Of a stretch of DNA of 64,000 bases, positions 61,158 to 64,000 are shown piece by piece. Positions within the stretch are counted from its first letter, which is position 1. Every line of letters begins with the position of its first letter. The position numbers and the translations under genes are program-made. Source of the stretch: Dyadobacter jejuensis (GTDB lineage: Bacteria; Bacteroidota; Bacteroidia; Cytophagales; Spirosomataceae); NCBI RefSeq assembly GCF_003149085.1, contig NZ_QGDT01000003.1, positions 124,001 through 188,000 of the forward strand. Reading direction: 5' to 3'. The notes under the pieces were generated by a model. The model was not told the DNA's origin and searched no databases. It was given only the letters and a program-made list of their open reading frames with translations.

Positions 61158-61215
61158 GTTGATAGTGTATTTGATATGTGAGTATAGTCGGGCGAACTTT
61201 TAAAAGCTTACAATT

Positions 61216-61455
61216 TTAGTCGTTTTTTTCTTCAACCATCGATCGTATCATCTTATTCTTATCATCGTCCGAGAGCTTGGAGGAGGCTCCGACTTTTTTG
61301 TTTAAGGCGGCGTTGAGTAAGGTGTTTTGGCGGTCGAATCGTTTGCACATACGACAAATAATCAAGTGAAACCACAGAGAACGTTTCTGTGAATTGGTTA
61401 AATCCCCATCCTCGCTTTTTAAAATGTATTCTGTAGCTTTTTTGCAAGTGATCAT
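61216..61455 (-). CDS. Small zinc-finger anti-sigma factor candidate
   Basis: The product is about 79 residues from ATG 61455 (MITCKKATEYILKSEDG); five residues of an alternative start (61470) precede it. The Cys at position 4 and the H-L-I-I-C-R-M-C block (about 37-44) match the Hx3CxxC zinc-binding anti-sigma (ZAS) motif seen in RsiW/ChrR proteins. There is no membrane segment, so this would be a cytoplasmic anti-sigma factor. It follows the ECF sigma gene by about 27 bp on the same strand, the usual arrangement. Confidence 0.72.
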   Translation of the reverse strand: MITCKKATEYILKSEDGDLTNSQKRSLWFHLIICRMCKRFDRQNTLLNAALNKKVGASSKLSDDDKNKMIRSMVEEKND

Positions 61456-61482
61456 AATTTTGACGAACATTTAGTGTGGAAA

Positions 61483-62058
61483 TTACCTTGTGATAAACCA
61501 ATTAGATTCCATACAGGCTCTCAACTGAAGTTTGGCTCGGTGCATAATCACCCAATAATTTGCTTGGCTTAGATTTAACTCGTCGGTGATCATGTCAGTA
61601 CCCATTTCTTCCACATATTTCAGACTAAACACGGCTCTCTGAATCGTATTGAGCTTTCCTTGGCAGTAATCGAGTACTTTATAAAATTCTTGATTTTCCA
61701 ATAAGGTATCGGCTCCATCTTCCCAGGTTTTGGGTGAGGTAGTTTTGGCCCAATGTTCATGAGCGTCAAAAAATGGATCTTGGTCATTATAATCGCCAAT
61801 CTCCGTAGCGCTCCATTTTTGTCGACGAAAATGATCTGCAATTTTATTTTTAAGAATAGAAAATAGCCAACTTTTTACGGAAGCTTCTCCTCTAAATTGT
61901 TTGAATCCCTTCCAAGCAGCAATAAATGTCTCTTGGACGAGATCTTTTGATAATTCCTTGTCTTTAATGCGGGTTACAGCAAAAGCGTATAATGCATCAC
62001 CATGCGTATTGACCCATTCTGTCGCCTGATGCTCGCCCACTTCTTCTTGTTGCTTCAT
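61483..62058 (-). CDS. ECF-type RNA polymerase sigma factor
   Basis: A 191-residue sigma-70 family member. Region 2 is KDLVQETFIAAWKGFKQFRGEASVKSWLFSILKNKI (about 39-75) with the typical DLVQETF and WLF elements. Region 4 ends in the EMGTDMITDELNLSQANYWVIMHRAKLQLRACM block (about 150-182), where the helix-turn-helix lies. It probably controls a stress regulon. The small gene downstream is a candidate cytoplasmic anti-sigma factor and the DoxX-like gene lies beyond it. This is the second ECF system in the window after the one at 1643. Confidence 0.9.
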   Translation of the reverse strand: MKQQEEVGEHQATEWVNTHGDALYAFAVTRIKDKELSKDLVQETFIAAWKGFKQFRGEASVKSWLFSILKNKIADHFRRQKWSATEIGDYNDQDPFFDAHEHWAKTTSPKTWEDGADTLLENQEFYKVLDYCQGKLNTIQRAVFSLKYVEEMGTDMITDELNLSQANYWVIMHRAKLQLRACMESNWFITR

Positions 62059-62608
62059 AAAAGATATTTGTCAGTTCTATTATTCTTGCCTTCTGTTCTA
62101 TAAAGATATGGGAGGCCTAGTTTGGACGTTTATATAACTAAATGGCCACTTATTTTTGTAGATAGTTTGTCGGATCTCCCCCCTAAATCTATCGAAATTA
62201 GTCTGTTTGGCAATGATATATGGCTAATTTTATGGCTAGGACTTCCTGGGAATATGCCCTATACTGGTATTTAGTGCCGGAGAAAATCATATCCTAGAGG
62301 TTAAAATTTTTAAAAATAAAGGAATTTGACAGGCTCATTTATATGCTATTATGCTTACTGGTCTTTTTAAAATTAGGATTTTATTAGATTGAATAATACC
62401 TAAATTTGATTTTGGATCCGATTTCCACCTAATTGCCCTATTTAGGACGATTGAGTAATACAATCCTTACAAGAGCTGCCAATTTTTTTTTTTTTTTGTT
62501 TAAAAAGGACTCTTTATAAGAAGTTGTGATGCAAGTGTTAAAACCCGCTTTCCTTCAAGAGTCGGAATGATCTAAACTATCATTTAATTCATTTTAAAAA
62601 TCCAATAT
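62059..62608. other. 550-bp AT-rich intergenic region between divergent genes
   Basis: Very A/T-rich, with no ORF. It contains a run of 15 T residues at 62483-62497 and a weak 7-bp inverted repeat (GACTCTT 62508-62514 / AAGAGTC 62557-62563) near the sulfurtransferase start. The region must hold the promoters for the sigma factor (-) and the sulfurtransferase (+), but I do not see a convincing match. Confidence 0.45.
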
Positions 62609-63448
62609 ATGACTATCATTACTGCAGTAGAGGTTGCGTCACTTAGTGCCAGCGGAGACACCATTCTTATAGATGCGCGAGGGGGCAAAGATGCCCATGA
62701 ACGTTATTTGAAGGGGCATCTGCTAGGTGCACGCTTCGTCGACTTGGACGCAGACCTTAGTAATGTCGGCAGCGACGCCTCAGAGGGGGGAAGGCATCCC
62801 TTGCCAAACATCCAAGATTTTACTCGCTTATTATCCAAGTTAGGGATCGATCCGTCGGTGAAGGTAATGGTATATGACGATAAAAACGGGGCCATGGCTG
62901 CCGCACGATTTTGGTGGATGCTCAAAGCGCTCGGGCATCCTTCTGTCATGTTGGTGAGTGGTGGGTTAGCAGCTTTGATTCAGGCGGGTCTACCAATTAC
63001 TACCGATGAACCCGAACCATTAACCGACTTCCTTGAATATGAGGCTACTGGCTGGAACCTTCCTTTGGTAACGATGGAAGAAGTAGCCGCCGCCGCTGAG
63101 TCGACCGATCAATTGGTGATCGATGTTCGGGAGGCATACCGCTATAACGGGGAGAGTGAACCGATCGATTTGGTGGCTGGCCATATTCCCGGGGCGGTAA
63201 ACGTTCCTTTTTCCGAAAATCTGGATGAGAATGGGTTGTATTTGCCTTCGGATGTTCTAAAACAAAAATATCAGGAAGTCCTTGGCGACAAGGATCCCAA
63301 TAAAGTGATCGTACACTGTGGATCGGGAGTTACCGCTTGCCATACGCTGGCCGCCCTCGAAGATGCGGGGATGGTTGGAGCCCGGCTGTATGTCGGTTCC
63401 TGGAGTGAATGGTCGAGAAATGATAATCCAATGATTACCAAAGAATAG
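62609..63448 (+). CDS. 3-mercaptopyruvate-type sulfurtransferase
   Basis: A 279-residue tandem rhodanese. The inactive N-terminal domain starts VEVASLSASGDTILIDARGG and has DDKNGAMAAARFWWML at the degenerate active-site position. The active C-terminal domain has IDVREAYRYNG and the catalytic loop C237-G-S-G-V-T242, the CGSGVT sequence characteristic of mercaptopyruvate sulfurtransferases rather than the CRKGVT of thiosulfate enzymes. The enzyme transfers sulfane sulfur to thiols or cyanide in the cytoplasm. It is a single gene followed by a hairpin and the convergent DUF1569 gene. Confidence 0.92.
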   Translation: MTIITAVEVASLSASGDTILIDARGGKDAHERYLKGHLLGARFVDLDADLSNVGSDASEGGRHPLPNIQDFTRLLSKLGIDPSVKVMVYDDKNGAMAAARFWWMLKALGHPSVMLVSGGLAALIQAGLPITTDEPEPLTDFLEYEATGWNLPLVTMEEVAAAAESTDQLVIDVREAYRYNGESEPIDLVAGHIPGAVNVPFSENLDENGLYLPSDVLKQKYQEVLGDKDPNKVIVHCGSGVTACHTLAALEDAGMVGARLYVGSWSEWSRNDNPMITKE

Positions 63449-63474
63449 GAGGGTGGGGAGCGTCCCAGCCCTCC
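63448..63474. terminator. Bidirectional hairpin after the sulfurtransferase gene
   Basis: GGAGGG-TG-GGG pairs with CCC-AG-CCCTCC around a short AGCGT-type loop (63448-63474). The stem has a 2-bp mismatch, and the flank CTATTC is only weakly T-rich. It lies between the convergent sulfurtransferase and DUF1569 genes. Confidence 0.65.
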
Positions 63475-63484
63475 CTATTCTAGG

Positions 63485-63943
63485 TTACACACCAAATTGT
63501 GTAAGATGGTGATTGAGGTGCTTATAAAACATATTATTCCATTCGTGGACACTTAGCACGCCGAAGGAATGCGATTCTTTTTGGTCGAAGTGCTCGGCTC
63601 CTAATTGTTGTGTTTTACGCAGAAATTCGATCAACCTCGCTTTTTCGGCTTCAAAGTTCCGTTCATCGGTGATCATAAAATCGGGAGCCGTTCTACTGTT
63701 ACGGGGGTAGGGCTTCTCGTTTACAACTGCGTTTTTGACAAAGTTCTTTAAGATGAATTTCATAAATGCATTCGGCTTTTTGTGTTTTGAGTCGAATACA
63801 TATTCATAGGTGACGCAACAATGGGCGAGCATCTGACCCACGTTCATCTTCCCCCAAGTGGGTGTTGTAGCAGGGGTAAGGTGTTCGATGCGACCGATTA
63901 ATGAATCGGTCACCTCCTTAGTAAAAATATTCGGTAAGGCCAT
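63485..63943 (-). CDS. DUF1569 domain protein
   Basis: A 152-residue DinB-like protein of the DUF1569 group: KMNVGQMLAHCCVTYEYVF (about 32-50) near the N-terminus and SVHEWNNMFYKHLNHHLTQFGV at the C-terminus, which carries the His residues expected to bind metal in the DinB superfamily four-helix fold. It has no signal peptide and no clear substrate. The start ATG at 63943 leaves 57 bases to the window end. It is the last gene in the window. Confidence 0.85.
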   Translation of the reverse strand: MALPNIFTKEVTDSLIGRIEHLTPATTPTWGKMNVGQMLAHCCVTYEYVFDSKHKKPNAFMKFILKNFVKNAVVNEKPYPRNSRTAPDFMITDERNFEAEKARLIEFLRKTQQLGAEHFDQKESHSFGVLSVHEWNNMFYKHLNHHLTQFGV

Positions 63944-64000
63944 AGCTAGTTGGTTAAGTATGCGGTATAGATTGAAGTCGTTTAGCGATCCATTTTACTG

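Overview
The window looks like one continuous stretch of a Bacteroidota chromosome, most plausibly order Cytophagales (Spirosomataceae-like). The evidence is a 1.1-kaa Oar-like TonB-dependent receptor with a carboxypeptidase-regulatory domain, the GMC oxidoreductase/gluconate-dehydrogenase-subunit-3 pair, PurS, MutS2 and DUF983 proteins, many lipoproteins with Bacteroidota-style lipoboxes, weak Shine-Dalgarno signals, and a TTG-N19-TAnnTTTG promoter in front of the tRNA. I cannot name the species.

Layout. 1-10.2 kb: the N-terminal domain of a Bacteroidota-type RluA pseudouridine synthase, an ECF sigma factor with a membrane partner, an MFS exporter, and a surface-carbohydrate group (parallel beta-helix protein with a C-terminal PDZ domain, a sulfatase, and a heparan-acetyltransferase-like membrane protein). 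10.5-13.1 kb: an unusual island. An hsdR gene is cut just before its helicase part and fused in frame to a DUF559 (Vsr-like) nuclease module. That module is bracketed by GC-rich palindromic arms in inverted orientation, followed by two further 333-bp tandem copies of its 3' half, and a tRNA-Leu(CAA) gene lies next to it. 13.3-33.4 kb: mostly housekeeping genes, namely a MacB-like permease, lipid genes (accA, fabH, pssA, acyltransferase), a site-2 protease, a beta-CASP nuclease, a PBP4-type peptidase, mutS2, an IscA-like protein, a NUMOD4/HNH endonuclease, purS, an RsmI-like methylase and hydrolases. 33.7-43.1 kb: the TonB receptor, a patatin, a polyprenyl synthase, the GMC/subunit-3 pair, DUF983 and a lipoprotein.

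43.5-57.5 kb is a compact exopolysaccharide locus. It holds a response regulator, a polyisoprenyl-phosphate sugar transferase carrying its own degenerate receiver domain, a half-length TolC-like protein, a Wzc-like co-polymerase with degenerate kinase motifs, a processive-type GT2, an unlisted 47-aa membrane protein, a Wzy/ligase, a second GT2, an unknown GT-B-like protein, a Wzx flippase, an alpha-1,2-fucosyltransferase (GT11), a GT4 and an ATP-grasp enzyme. Several genes overlap by ATGA, so the + strand genes 43547-50867 and 51987-55121 probably form two transcription units. The polyprenyl synthase at 38.3 kb could supply lipid carrier, but that link is only inference.

57.5-64 kb: an NRDE protein, a YceI/DM13/beta-barrel trio, a DinB-like protein, a DoxX-like protein, a second ECF sigma factor with a short zinc-finger anti-sigma candidate, a mercaptopyruvate-type sulfurtransferase and a DUF1569 protein. 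Convergent gene pairs are usually separated by strong bidirectional hairpin terminators. The strongest leads for something undescribed are the DUF559 palindrome-flanked module with its tandem array, and the response regulator/pseudo-receiver sugar-transferase pair.
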